Shown: positions 1-12,810 of the stretch, piece after piece
How positions within the stretch are numbered: the stretch's first letter is position 1
Layout of the letters: each line of letters opens with the position of its first letter
NCBI GenBank assembly: GCA_013350335.1
Contig: CM023536.1
Span: 6,344,207 to 6,408,206 of the forward strand
DNA from: Chimonanthus salicifolius
Taxonomy: Eukaryota; Streptophyta; Magnoliopsida; Laurales; Calycanthaceae
Length of the DNA stretch: 64,000 nt
Reading direction: 5' to 3'
Position numbers and translations under genes: made by a program
The notes under the pieces: generated by a model
Seen by the model: the letters and a program-made list of their open reading frames with translations, nothing else
What the model was told of the DNA's origin: nothing
Databases searched by the model: none

Positions 1-544
1 GGGGACATGATAGTGAAGAATATGGGTTTTATTTAAGTGTTGGTCAACTTGAGTGTCTAAGGAGGGATGGAATCATCCAGAAATTTAGTATTTATTTATT
101 GTATTTAAACTAGATATAATCAAATTAAAAAATAAATAAAAACAAAATGGATAGTCCAAATCATAGATACTTGGCAACAGTCTTTTGAAACGTTTTAGTT
201 GTCCACATTCATCAAGGATGGCACTTTCCATGCTTTATTCAAGAGAAGACACATGCTGAGAGCTTTGAAAGAAAAAGTAATAATTATAGATTTTCTAAAG
301 TTTATATCATCACACCCACCTATCACATGTGAATTTGATCATTATCTAATTTGATTCCATTCTAACCTAGATGGATCATGGATCATGGATCATTGATCTA
401 ATCCTATGAAGTTTATACTATCGAATAAGATTGAATTTTTAGACTTCAAAAATATGACTTTATTTATCCCCATATCAAAGTAATTTTTATAGGCATCTTA
501 CTCAAGTTCAGAGTTTTTCAATCATCTAACTTACAGAAGTCCAT

Positions 545-731
545 GAGAGCCTCGTATGGAAGGTTTACCTGGGGGTAACCTTTGGTCAGAGGTTACCTTA
601 GATAATATGAAAACTTCTCTCTTAAAAAAGGGTTTTCAAAAGTTGAGGAGGGAGTTAAAAGATTACCCTTTACTTACCAAACAAGGGTAATGGGGGTTAC
701 CTGCCGTTACCATTCATCCAAATGCAGCCTA
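545..731. mobile_element. MITE-like element, degenerate copy
   Basis: The right end reads CATCCAAATGCAGCCTA, the complement of the TAGGCTGCxTTTGGATGA terminus shared with elements at 15062-15255 and 39529-39698. The left end (near 550, GAGCCTCGTATGGAAG) is a decayed version. Inside are the GGTAACC/GGTTACC blocks also seen in the 39.5-kb copy. It is non-coding. Membership of a Tourist-like (PIF/Harbinger-type) MITE family is inferred from size and ends. Confidence 0.55.
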
Positions 732-1924
732 AGTTATTATTGAGATTCATTGATGATTTGTCACATGCTTGTTGAGACCTATTCTACAGTACAGACATTA
801 AGTTAGGCCAATTAACATAGAATAAGATAAATTGTTTGATTTTTCACATTTTATTAGTTCTGAAGCTTTAAGATATTGATTAAATATCTAACACATATCA
901 TTGTTTAAAATAGTTCCACAAAAAAAGTTACACATTACGATGGCATTTTAAGAATTTCAATAGTTTGTTTATCGACCAACAGGTCCGACATAAGGAGAAA
1001 TGATCATTTAGAAACCTTTAGATGAGAACCATGGAGATATGTTAGATGAAAAGGTTGTGCTTGAATTGCCAAGAAAATCATCTTAATGGATCAATGTAAG
1101 CATGTTAGAGGCCACAAGATTTAATAGATTAACCCAAAATTAATCCAACAACAAATGAAATTTAAGCTGCGATTGAATTGGGTAAGAATTCAATTAGAAG
1201 TGTGACAATGGGTTAGAGTGATATGAATTGAAAATGGGGGAATGGTTTGTAGATGCCAACTTAGACCTTGCAATAACGAGTATAGTTGGATTTGGGTCAG
1301 GGTTTTATTCAGATTTGAATCATGGAATATAAATATAGTTGATACATATCGACTTAGAGACCGACAATATGTATTAGGTGATACATTTTGAATCGACCCT
1401 ACAAATACAATATCAGCCATGATATGTTCATCCTTAAAAATACATCTTGATGGATGGGTTAATTGAGGTTGTATTTGGTTCACAAATTCTTGAAAAAATC
1501 GAAGTCTTCAAACACCAATAATTCAAATTTTAAATATTTGAAGTAAATATTAGTGGAGTTTGATTTACGTTACTGTACCTGTGAACGGGTTGGATGTGAA
1601 TCAAATCAAGGCAAAGATGTATAATTGTTATTTAATAGGTTGCTATGATTTCAAATTTGAATCAATCTCAAATGTGGGATACATTAATAAATGACCTAAA
1701 TATTTTCCACTAAATCTAAATCTGCATGAAAAAAACATCCAATGACTTTAAATCCAGTTTGATGTAATTGTTTTTTGTTTTTTTTTTTTAAATATTTAAC
1801 TTGTCAACATTTTTGAGATAACTAAATATTTTATGCCATATTTTCATCCACATTTAAATTATAGCTGGGTGTTTTCAGTTTCAATTGATTTGTTTGGAAT
1901 TGGAAAAAAAAACTGACATAGTGA

Positions 1925-2035
1925 TATACGAATCTATCCGCAAGCCTCATTTATCAGGTAAATCTGGGAAGAGTCGAACGCAAGACTTCTAATCTAATCC
2001 TAAAAGTTTAGACCAACTGAACTATCTATGCAGAA
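1925..2035 (-). mobile_element. tRNA-derived SINE remnant
   Basis: Read on the minus strand it shows an A-box-like head (ATAGTTCAGTTGGT) and, about 35 bases later, a B-box-like GCGTTCGACTC, then a body resembling the copies at 3105-3238 and 36775-36935. It is degenerate and non-coding. Confidence 0.5.
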
Positions 2036-3104
2036 ATGTGGAAATTCTATTAGGAGAAAGTTGTGAAAAGGAAATTTGGAAATTCTACCATTGATACAGT
2101 AATAAAAAAGTTTTAAGTAATAAGTATTATAATTTTTTTCAATGATGAAAATTATAAAAACAATCTCTGTATTATTTTTTCGATTAAAGATTCCAAATAA
2201 ATTACCTGAAGTGAAAGATTTCTCCTCCATTTCTTCCATTTTATAGATTTAAAAATTGAATCAATCTAAAATTTGCTCTAAAATCTTATTAATTGAACCC
2301 ATTTCCATTTAAACCTAAAACATCAGAAAATATTAGAAAGAAAGCTAATTGAGGGAAATTGAAAACTAAATTTACTATATTGAGAAATTGCCAAGAATAA
2401 GTAAAGAATAATAAATAGAGATTTACTACTTTCGAAAAATTAGATTGCTAAAGAGATGTGAAAGCATCATGTAATGACTACTAAAAAAACTAAAAAAAGT
2501 GAATGCAATGCAACATGTCATAGGGCTCAATGACACTTGCATATTGAAGCTAGCTCCACTTATCATTTTCTTAATTTTTTCAGGATTAAAGCTATTATTT
2601 TGATAAAAAAAGAACTAAATCTATAAATAGATAAATAAATTAAAATCTTTAAAAGTCTAGAACTAATCATCTTATTCCTTCATTTTAAGATACAAACTTT
2701 TAATCATATTTTAAGGAATATAATAAACTCAAATGTCACTTATATAGATGTTTTAAAATATTTTATAATAACTTAATTTAATGATAGAAATGATATATAC
2801 GATGATACAAATGCATGCTGTAATGTATGAGTTCATCAAATGAGGTGGTGATGAGTTTATTAAAAATGTCTTTCTTTGATCATAAATCTATTAAAAATGT
2901 CTTTAATCATATCAATCAAACTACATTTTTTGAAGACCTGAAAAGGTTTAAGATTAAAATGATAATTTAACTAATCAAACTTTAAAAAACATGAATTGAT
3001 TATCAATGGAAGTGATTGCGGCTCACTCATATATTCAAGAAAAGACTTCTCTAAATAGATTCGATATTACCACTTTATTTTATGAGTCTTATACTTAGGT
3101 ATCT

Positions 3105-3238
3105 AGGATCTAGAAATCTTGGGTTCGACTCTTCTCGGACTTATATGATACACGAGACTTGTAGATGACTTCGTGTAGCCTGTATGAGTAGTCTCACCTC
3201 CAATGTAGGAGGAGTGGAGATACCTATGTTATGTAAAA
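3105..3238 (+). mobile_element. tRNA-derived SINE remnant with A-tail
   Basis: A B-box-like TGGGTTCGACTC near 3119-3130 is followed by a body containing ACACGAGACTTGTAGATGA and an end GGAGATACCTATGTTATG(TA)AAAAAAA. The same 3' end recurs in the interrupted copy near 16250-16290. It is non-coding. Confidence 0.5.
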
Positions 3239-3924
3239 AAAATTATATGAACACTATTGTGTGTAGATGATCATTTAATATATACATATAAAAGAATACA
3301 ATTGGTAAAAAGTAGTATCCACTCTCTCAAATATATAAAAGGAATTTATACCCTAAGTATTTATTTACAAAAGGGAAAAGAACTCTTCTTAAAGATGGTT
3401 TAGTGTGCTTGAGTTTTTGTATGAAGAGAGAAATAAGCACTAATAAATGTAAGCTTACTAATTTTGAAAAAGAGATGCCAAAAAGAGTAGGAAAAAGGGG
3501 TCCAGGTGGGGGGTCACAAATCTCTTTCTTCTCCCCATTTTCCTCCAGAAAAAGCCATGAAAATTTACTGTATACAACTCATTCTTTCTCTCTCTCTTCT
3601 ATTCCAAGTAACATCCATTGTCTAAATATAGAGAGAAGAGATTCAAAACCTGCATCCATGCCCAAAATAGCTGCAAATGGATGGAACCCAACTCCTATTT
3701 GCAGACAGATGTTAATAATAAAGAGAAAAGAATCGTCCCTTCTTCCCACCACCCTCTAAATGTGGCACACCCCTACACTCCTTTTGATAAAAATATCCAT
3801 GCATTTTTGCAACGTACAGTTATTGCTCTTTTCCATTTTGAGCAATCTCCATCTCTCTCTTCCTCATCCCTCTCTTCTCTTTTGCTCTATATTTAGTGCC
3901 CGTTCTGCTCTAACCTTTCTTGGG

Positions 3925-4016
3925 TCTGTCTATATATTGAGGGGTGCCTCTTCTTTCTCTGCTTTGAATGGTCATTGGAACCCACCAAGAAGAGGAAGAA
4001 GGAGAAGAAAATAATA
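3925..4016 (+). promoter_or_regulatory. Candidate core promoter and leader of the MADS-box gene
   Basis: TATATATT at 3931-3938 is followed by a purine-rich leader leading into the MADS ATG at 4017. An out-of-frame ATG at 3968 opens a 22-codon frame that ends at 4036, overlapping the MADS start. If transcription begins about 30 bases after the TATA box, this upstream ATG would lie at the very start of the mRNA. The promoter assignment is inference from position and motif only. Confidence 0.4.
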
Positions 4017-7000
4017 ATGGGGAGAGGGAAGATTGAGATCAAGAGGATTGAGAATGCAACCAGCAGGCAGGTTACCTTCTCGAAGCGGCGTGTCGGGCTG
4101 CTCAAGAAGGCAAAGGAGCTTGCAGTTCTCTGCGACGCCGAGGTCGCTCTCATCATCTTCTCCAGCACCGGCAAGCTCTTTGAATTCTCCAGTGCTGGGT
4201 ATCTATCTCTATTTATTTCCCCTGTTTACTGCTCTGTTTGGTCTTTTTTTTTTTCTTTTCATCTGGGTTTAATCTTTTGTAAATCTGAACCCTTCATCCG
4301 TCTACTCTCATGTCAAATCATGCTCGATTCTGCAACACTGATATGACTGATTTTCTGTATATACTTTCATCATGCCATTTTCTTCTATTTTATCTATTCG
4401 AATTATTCATTTATCTCATCTATTTAAAGCTTGTATTTTTAATTGAACTGTTAAATTCTTCTTTTATGAGTTGAATTAATAACCTATTATATAGTTTGCA
4501 ACAATGAAGACTAAAAAATGATCAATCGACACAGTTATATTATGAAAGTAAAATCTAAGAATACCCTCACAAACAATCAATCCAATGCTGTAGCCTTTAG
4601 TTGAGCAGAAAATTTAGAAGATGCATGGATGAATGGTTTGGATTTAGGAGGGGTTTGGGCTGTGTCCAGAACCATAATGATGGTTCGATGGGCATATTTT
4701 TTTTTTAACATTTTCTTTTATAAATATTTTCTCTTGTTTGTTGTTTTCTACTTAGATAATTTTTACGAATTTGAAAGAGATGATAGTGAGATTTGGGTGG
4801 CAATGGATTGTGCATTTGAGTCGTTGTAATTCTAAATTGCTAGAACTCTTCTTTTTTTCCCCTTTTTTTTTTTTCTAATACCTCATTTTGGCATGAAATT
4901 AAGATTTCAAGAAATTTGAAAAAAAATCATTTTGGATGTTTGGAAATGGAAGTATTTTTTGAAAAATGTTCATTTAACTAAATACCTAAATGCAATGGTG
5001 TTTTCACGATTATAGTGTATCTTTATTTTTCTGGTCTTTTTTTTTTTTCTTGCACCTCTGGTGCTTCTTTTTTATAATATATTAACCATTCAAAAAAAAA
5101 AAAAACTAAATACCTAAATGAGTTTTAACTATTTTCATAGAAAATTGATTCTTCTTTAAGAAAAAACTTTAGTTAACTATTTTTGTCTAAAAGTAGTTCT
5201 TCTTCTTTTCAAAAGAAAAAAAAAATCCTTTCTCTGCACCCAATTAGTTTCTCCTTTTAGCTGGTTTAGAAGGAAATAGATTTTGCAGAACCAAGATCCC
5301 TTTCCCTTCCCATCCTTCAACCTCTCTGTCTTCATCAAGATTTTTTAGGGCCCACCAGCACATGTAGAAGGCATGCTCTGTTAGGTAAGTACATAAACCT
5401 AACAGTCTCATGATTTTTCTTCATGGTTTGCAATCATTTGATCCACATGGGGCCAATTAATCCTTTACTGTTGTTATATGACAAAGGATTATCATGGGGT
5501 TGGCTTAAGTAGGCCCGTATCGGGCCCAAAAAGCAGTATCAGGGATAATTGAAAGTTCCGGGCATTTGAGATGATTGAATGATGATATTCATGCTGCCTC
5601 TTGGATGATCAGGTTTACATGCATTTGTATTAGATTAATCAACTATCTTGCTTTTGATTGGATGGTTATATGAGCTTGATTGTCATATCTGATTATTTGA
5701 TGTAAATATTTGGGATATTTAGCTATTTTGAGTTCAAACTGAACGCTTAATTAGGTCTAATGGCTATCTATTTTTTGTCATTTTCTTTGTGAAGCATGAA
5801 AAGAACACTTGCGAGATACAACAAGTGCCTAGACTGTTGTGAGACTTCTATGGTTGAGTATGATGTAGAGGTATTTAATGAAATTTCTTTCACCATAGAA
5901 TTCAAATTCTCTATTGCGGAGTATGCCAAAGCATCATTGTTGTTATTGAATGTAAGAAATATTATCATATCATGCATGTATTGGGCCTTTAATTACTTAT
6001 ATGAATAAAGTGAATGTTGAATGAATGTGAAGGTTCCATGGTCCCATATGATCATTGTGTGCTATAAAAGGATATTCCTAGAAGCTGGCCTGAAATTGAA
6101 AGGGTCATGCTTTGATAATCACAATGGTATCGACATGCTTGGAAGTCTTTTCACATCCCTAGTGAATTTGTTTCAGTGATATGAACTTCTGTTATCACAT
6201 ATGTTTCGTTTCATAACCATCATCATCATCATTTGATCAATAAGATAGATATTATTAATGTTGCTGCTGTTACTACAACATTATTTTCCATGGCTACAAA
6301 CATGTACTAGATACGAAATTGTCTCCATCATATGTGTTCTAAATGGAAAAAATATCCTCCTCCTTTAGAAAGTTTGAATTATGCACATTAACTTAATGTT
6401 TACATTTTTGGCAATTAGTCATTTAAGTACTAGAGAGAGTGCGAGATCTGGTGAATCTGCTACATGCTTGACATATTATCCTCCACAATGGTTGTGAATG
6501 AAGCAGTCAACAATAGTTGTCAGCTGTTTCACCATCTGTGGGGATGGCTTGCTGACATCCCCATACCGAAGGACAATGAAGATAATTACAAATAGGGGTG
6601 ATTGGAGGTTCTTCCTGTGGTTTCCATTCTACCAGCCAATTCATAAGAGCAATGAATAATTAAAAATCCAAAAGCTAAATACCTTAAAAGGGAAGTAAGA
6701 TAACATTCTTTGGCCCTAATTGCATAGTAAGCATTCAAATCCTGCCACATAGAGACATCGAACTTGGCATTCTGCTCCATATACCAACTGTAAGCATCCC
6801 CTGGTTTCATTTTCTCTCGGATTCCAAAGATTCCCAAGTAAGCTTTTCTTAGCTACTTTGGAACAATACCGCACAAAAAAAAACTACTTTGGAACAACCT
6901 ATCCTCATTGCTGCTGATAAAAGTTTAGGGTGGTGATTTGGTCACCCCTGTACTTCTTTTAGTATTTGAAGGAATCTGATTGGTGGCAGTTATGCAAAAA

Positions 7001-10000
7001 GTACATGAATAACAAACTCTATTCATTTCTGATAATTTCCTTATCCTTCAATAGTTAATGGCGCCTTTCAACCTTAGAGCTGCCATAACATGTTTCTTTA
7101 CTTTTGTCATGATCAAAACTGCAAAAAGATTGGTAGAAATATGGGAAAAGAAGTAAGGAAATACTTGGAAATTTATTATTCAGAAGCACCCAGCTAAAGC
7201 TCTCTCTCTCTCTCTCTCTCAGAGAAGGTTCGCCCCAGGTCTGCTGCAACTTCAGTTACAGCTCTTAGCACTGAGGGTTCCCACACTCATGCATATCTGC
7301 TATTTTTAATATAGCTGTTCTATATGCTGCAATTGATAAGGGGAGTTGGGCAAATGAATATTTCAATCTTATAATAAATATGAGAAGACTGGGCAAGACC
7401 AAGAGGTATAGTCGGCATTTGGTGAATGCTCTGTCACAACCATAATGGTTGCAGGTTCGAGTTATTTTACCATTTCAAACAACAAAAAAGAAAAGGAAAA
7501 AGAAGAAGATTGAACTATAGTATTATTGCTGTAATGCCATTCTTAAGTTCTTTTATGATGTGCTCATAAGATTCTTTGGCTGACTTGAAATGTAAATTTG
7601 TCTTTTTAAGGTTTCTATGCTTTTATTTCCTCACTCAATCTTCTGTCACACATTTTCTTGATAATCATTACATTTTTTAGGAATAAAATTTAACTTCTAA
7701 ATGTATCTAGTAACAGTTTGTTCTTCCTTTAACAGAAGCGACAGGCTAAAGAAGTAAACGTTTTGAAAGACGAACTTGCAAAGCTACAAATAGCACACCT
7801 GTATGTTTCTGTTAATTTCTTACTTACGTATCAATTAGGGTGGGTTGGGGAATTAATCATAATGTTAAATATACTCTCAGCAGGTTTGAGAATATTGGAA
7901 AAAAAAACTTATGTATTTATTTATTTTTCTGTAGTCAGATGATGGGTAAGGAACTCATGGGTTTGGGCTTGAAAGAATTGCAACACCTAGAGCATCAATT
8001 AACTGAAGGGATATTGTCAGTGAAGGATAGGAAGGTATTAACAAAAATTGAGATTCTCACTTGATATACTTTCACTTTGGAACTTAATTTACATGAAGTG
8101 AGACTAACTAATACAGTCATTTGTTCAAACACTGCATCAATTTTCCTTTGATAAAGAATTAACAAAATGTAGATTCTCGTACTGTTTCCAATTATCTTCT
8201 ATTCTGATTAAGACCTGTATTTCTTCAGGAGCAATTGCTGTTAGAACAACTTGAGAAATCACGACTGCAGGTAAACATTATAATAAGGTTTTACTGTCAT
8301 TATTAATCTCTGCTCTTTCATCATGTTGATCAACACTGTTTATCTATCAAAAATCAGTGACCGATGTTACAAACCCCAAAATATTGGTATCAGTGCAATT
8401 TTCTATTTTGACTATTTTATTATTGAAGTTCTAAAGTCACTCTGCTTCTGATTCCAGCTGTCACTGAAAATCACACACAAAAAAAAACTTGGTCAAACTT
8501 TTGTATCAATATTTGACTCATATTTGTGGACTTGCAAGGTTTCATTTATAATGCAGTGTTTACATCAGTTTGTTTGTGCATTTCAACCTTTTCTTCTATT
8601 TTCTTTTTCAAGTTCCTCTTTTGTTTGTTATCTCTTTCCAAATACAAATTTTATCCCTTGATAAGTTGAATTTTAATTTTTTTTTTCTTTTTCTCTCTTT
8701 GAATCCATTTTTATATTTGTTTCTTGGCCAAAAAAAAATATTTTAGTAAGGTTATACTGTACCGGTAACTCAATAAATTTTCTTGTTAGGCTGAATGCAT
8801 ACAAGATTCTGAATAATGATTCATGTTCTTTTCAAAGCGTTGAATTGAAAAGTACGGCTGAGAAAACAGACACAAGATAGATGGGAAAGTGGCCTTGATG
8901 ATGATGATGATTTGTTGTGATTCAGGTCGTGGATCATTTTCTAAATATCAATGCAAAATAGACTATTGGTGTCTAAATGACTGCATGAAAAATATATGGG
9001 ACTCTTTTATCTTAGTGTCCAGTTCTGCATCCTATTCTCTCCATTTGTGATCATTTGAGAACCACCACTTCAGTTCCATAATTTTCCTCACTTTGCGCAA
9101 CCAAGATTTTTATGGTGTTGGCACCAAATTATTGGAATATGATAATACATGGATGTATAATCGAAATTGTTGTTGCAGTTTTTTATGGTTTTATGTGCTT
9201 CTTTTACTTTAGGATCATGGTAATATTATGAGATAACAATAGCATGGAAATGTGGCACATGGCATGTGATGGGAACTCTGTCCAAATAGACCCAAGTTTT
9301 GTGCATATCCCGAAAATCCAAAAACTGCAGAATATGTTAGTTCTATCCTTCAATCCAAGGTGACATCATGACAGCCAAATAAAATTATAAAATCTGTGTC
9401 TTGTCTGACAATTATAGCTTTTTCTTAGGCATCTGGAAATGACCATTGTGACGGGACTTTTATTGAGATATCCGCAACTTGTATGTGGTGGCATCATTAC
9501 TAATGTAAGCTAACATGTGAAACACTGCATCCTTGACACAGTTTATTACACATCTTAAGTTACTGTTATTACTGTTAGAGTTCTGTAAAAAAAATCCAAT
9601 CTGTTAATTCATGTTCTTGGGCTAAGATTTAGTGTATATACTTCCATTCTTCTTATGGGACTTCAATTTCTCTCTTTATTAGGAACAACGGGCCATATTG
9701 GAGAGTGAAAATTTGCGCAAGCAGGTAACCCTTACGAAGTTAACCTGTAAAAATCTGCGATTATAGACATCACGTTTCATATCATCTGTCTTCACCTTCA
9801 AACTTTCTTGTAGGTAGAGGAGCTCCAAATTTTACTGCCATCAGCAAAACAGTCTTTACCATCATATCTTGAATTCAAACCCTTCGATAGGAGAGATTCC
9901 CATAATGTCATGTATAATTGTGCTTTTGAGAAGCATGAAGATTCAGACACTTCCTTGCACTTGGGGTAACTCTCTTTCCTTCAGCATGTGTTTTGAGTTT

Positions 10001-11681
10001 GGCACTTTCATTTCACTCTCTCTCTTTGCCCAGTTTTATTTCAGATAGTAGGGCCTATGCTGTGTAAAGAGATTGTTTGACTTATTGAATATCTAGTTTC
10101 CAAGGCTCTTTTGCTGAATTTCACTGGATATCCCTAAAGCTAAAACAGGCTTTCCCACATTGATTTTTCGAAACCTGATTTTCATGACTACTACGCTGTG
10201 CTGACTTTTATGATTTAACACATTGTTATACTGCTATGTCTGTTAAAAATTAGCATTGGAGGACATCAATCAACTTGTACTTATTGGGGCTACTTGGGTA
10301 TATAATTATTTGTTGAATTTCTCTTCATGTTGGTTGGATCTTTTATACTACCAGATTCTGCATATTATGGGTTGGTGATAAATTTTAGCTGGTAATTGTT
10401 ATATTCTCTTCTAACTGCTGAATTTCATGGTAATATTGACCGGCTTTGAAATTGCAATAACTCATGTCCATTTGGATCACTGAAATGAAGGTTTCTCGTA
10501 GAGAAGCCCCCTTGTCACCCATTTGGCTGTGCAACTAGATGGAGAGAAGGGCCCACAAGTCCTCTTCGTCACTGCTGGGTGAAACATGTTTTGCATCCAA
10601 GAGGTGACAAAACCTTTTTCCTTTCCTTTGGGGAAGGGAATCACAACTATATTTTCATCAAGTGAGTCACCACTTTTATTTGAGCCTGATCCAACGTTTT
10701 CAAATGACTGCTGGATTGTGTATATATCAATCCAAGATCATTAGTTGTAAACCAGATTGCATTAAAGTGGTTCTCAGTCATCAGCATTTCATTCTAAAAT
10801 ATTTAACACAATTATTCTACAAGCTCGTCACCATTAACATCTTCATTCTAAAACGATAAAAGTAATTGTACAACATGTCGATCTCACTCTTATTTTAATG
10901 CTGGATTATGCATAAGACAAAAGAGACCTAGATTTTCTTTGTGACGAGAGGGCTGGATAATTGTTTTGGCTTTCTTTATAATTTTAGTTCAAAGATTGGG
11001 TTCTTACCATCAATTTTTTTCCCAAACACTTTACCTTAGATGCCTGCTCACTTGTATATGCTCAATGTGTTGGATAGCCAAGCACGTGTTGCATACAACT
11101 GATGTTTTTTTGGATCCTTTTTGAAATGTGTTTTATGTGATCTTGTTTTCTTCTTAGTGTTGTAATGATTTTGTCATAAGAAATATACAAATCAATCAGA
11201 ATAAAATGATCTTAACTGAAAAATATAAAGAACAGAATGACAGTAAAATGACATTTAGCATGCTTGAAAGACTAATTCATTCAGCATTAGTAAAAACAAC
11301 AATTCATTTAGTTGAAGTAAAAAATAATAGCATAAGTAAAACATTCCAAGTAAAAAAAAAAAAAAAATCATAAAACTAAAAATATGTTTTGAATTGGACA
11401 CCAGCATCTGTCTCCAGGATTTTAGAAAAATCAAGTCTCATCTCTGAATCCATATTCATGTCCGTATCAACTTCCCATGTGTGAATTGAAACACTACAAA
11501 TGGAATGTGGCCTATTAGACAGGGAACACAATGTTGGTTTCTGAATTGTTCTATTATCTTTGTGTTCATTTTTCCTTTTCTTTTTTCCCATTCATTCTCA
11601 TTGTGGATTTTTTGCAGGTTATCTGACATGTATGGCAAGAGAAAAGAACTCGAGAGAGCATCATGTTCCAGTGACCTCTAA
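4017..11681 (+). CDS. AGL15: MIKC-type MADS-box transcription factor, AGL15/AGL18 clade
   Basis: CDS exons: 4017-4198, 5795-5870, 7736-7800, 7935-8034, 8229-8270, 9683-9724, 9814-9965 and 11618-11681. All have GT..AG borders and matching phases, giving 240 aa. Exon 1 is the MADS DNA-binding and dimerisation domain (residues 1-61, beginning [19 protein letters not shown]). Exons 2-3 are the I region and start of K; exons 3-6 form the leucine-rich K coiled coil (about 87-169), with the paired 42-base exons typical of MIKC genes. The C-terminus carries SDTSLHLGL, including an LxLxL (EAR-type) repressor motif at 217-221 whose glycine codon is split by the last intron. AGL15 proteins have such a motif, so this favours AGL15 over AGL18. 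The start is the MADS methionine; the codon at 3975 in frame upstream is TTG. Nuclear; in the family it represses or activates genes in embryogenesis and flowering time. The family is certain, the exact orthologue less so. Confidence 0.9.
4976..5120 (+). mobile_element. Short 5'-truncated retroposon with 17-bp target-site duplication (MADS intron 1)
   Basis: The 17-base direct repeat AACTAAATACCTAAATG occurs at 4976-4992 and 5104-5120. It brackets about 111 bases that end in TTAACCATTC plus an A-run. A direct repeat flanking an A-tailed segment is the signature of target-primed reverse transcription. The body resembles the 3' tail of the longer retroposon ending at 16167 (…CACCATTC-A), so a plant LINE tail is likely. 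Confidence 0.75.
6675..6850 (-). pseudogene. Unidentified exon-like gene fragment, antisense in MADS intron 2
   Basis: The minus strand has an open stretch reading [18 protein letters not shown] and on through [25 protein letters not shown] and SLL, with balanced amino-acid composition and no stops. It ends at an AAG|GTATTT donor-like site near 6682. A second exon-like piece lies upstream on the same strand (about 7205-7290: [19 protein letters not shown]). I see no start codon, full gene or promoter, so this looks like a captured or decayed fragment of a gene I do not recognise. A genuine nested gene cannot be excluded. Confidence 0.35.
7199..7220. repeat. (TC)n microsatellite
   Basis: About ten uninterrupted TC units lie in MADS intron 2, next to the exon-like fragment on the opposite strand. 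Confidence 0.9.
7390..7505 (+). mobile_element. Possible tRNA-derived SINE remnant
   Basis: GGTATAGTCGGCATTTGGT resembles an A-box head and GGTTGCAGGTTCGAGTT a B box about 45 bases later. An A-rich stretch follows (7470-7510). It lies in MADS intron 2 and is non-coding. Confidence 0.4.
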
Positions 11682-12569
11682 GGCAAACGCCTCCTGGGTG
11701 ATTCTTTAGAAGAGGGGTCAATCTGCTCTTTTACAATGGGCATGCTAGATCATATCAATGTTTTTGGGTTACTCTTTTTTCTGTCAAGGTCAGCATTTTG
11801 AGTAAAAACTGATCACCTTGCTAAGATCAAAGAGACCTCATTTTCCCAACAGATTTATACTCTTTAGCAATATCTAGAAAGCATAGGTTGCAGAGTTGAT
11901 TAGCTTGTGAATTTTAATGGTCTTTGTTTCTCTGTAGAAGTTATACTGTACTTGGTATGGATGGAAGAGTTGTCTTTCGACTTGCTTAGGTAGAGCAAAA
12001 TTCATTACTACTTAGTTTAAATCATTGGTAGGAAATTCATCTTTTTGCATCTTTTCTACCTTTAGTAAATTATATGTGGGAGTCTGGATCGACTGCAGGA
12101 AAACCCTGTGTGAAGTGACAAATGGGCTTAGGCTTCAACTTCAGAACTAAGCACTGGAATGTTCAAGGGAAAAATGCCCTCGCACCCTTAACGAGCATGA
12201 GCAATACGGTCTCACATTGCCTCAGAACCGCCTTGCCAAGCCACGTGGGATGAATTACCAGAAGATCCATGGACCAACAATTTCTTGTTAACTGACCGAT
12301 CCTCCCCTGCCCACACCCCACGGAATAATAAGTAGGTGCGGGACTTATCTCCGGAAGTCTTGCCATTGGAATCATAACTACTAATCTCTTACATGATCCA
12401 TCCCACAGGTGATCCAACTCAAATATGAGACATCAAGCATGTGTATGTGTGTATGCTTGTGTGTTAAAGCTGTTTTTAGCCGAACTTGGGTAGCAACATA
12501 CCAGCATGGCACTATTTCTATTGGAATTGGAGCTTTTGGTTCCTTTTTTCTTCTTAACATGGACTGTGA

Positions 12570-12810
12570 GGTTTTGGGACCTAGTTGAGTAGGTAGCAAA
12601 CTACGACTCGCAAGAATGCAGTGGATGAGCTCTTAAGCAGGACTTTATGTCGCCACTAAACCATGGCCTAAGGCCTAAAGATGTTAAACTATTTTTAGTC
12701 ATTAAAAGGGAAGGTGTTAGGCATCCCTCATGCCCATTGAATATTGCATTACTCACCTAGTGATTTCACACAATTCACTACTACGACAAGCATCACTAAA
12801 TGCCTTTTTT
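12570..12810 (+). repeat. LTR-retrotransposon-like dispersed repeat fragment
   Basis: The phrase GGGAAGGTGTTAGGCATCCC and its surroundings resemble a segment common in plant LTR-retroelement flanks. No TG..CA ends or open frame are present. This is pattern recognition only. Confidence 0.3.

Larger units (their letters stand above)
1..3900. other. Repeat-bearing intergenic spacer at left edge
   Basis: No coding region can be supported here. The open frames are short, AT-rich and without recognisable motifs. The stretch holds a MITE-like copy (545-731), a minus-strand SINE remnant (about 1925-2035) and a plus-strand SINE remnant (about 3105-3238), listed separately. The rest is AT-rich sequence in which I see nothing definite. 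Confidence 0.6.

Noticed and set aside
3975..4016. N-terminal extension of the MADS protein by 14 lysine-rich residues
   Set aside because: The upstream codon at 3975 is TTG, not ATG. The family always starts at MGRGK, so 4017 is the start.
12163..12599. Possible gene in the GC-richer stretch after the MADS gene
   Set aside because: Frames on either strand are short, overlapping and without motifs; repeat-like phrases suggest transposon debris.
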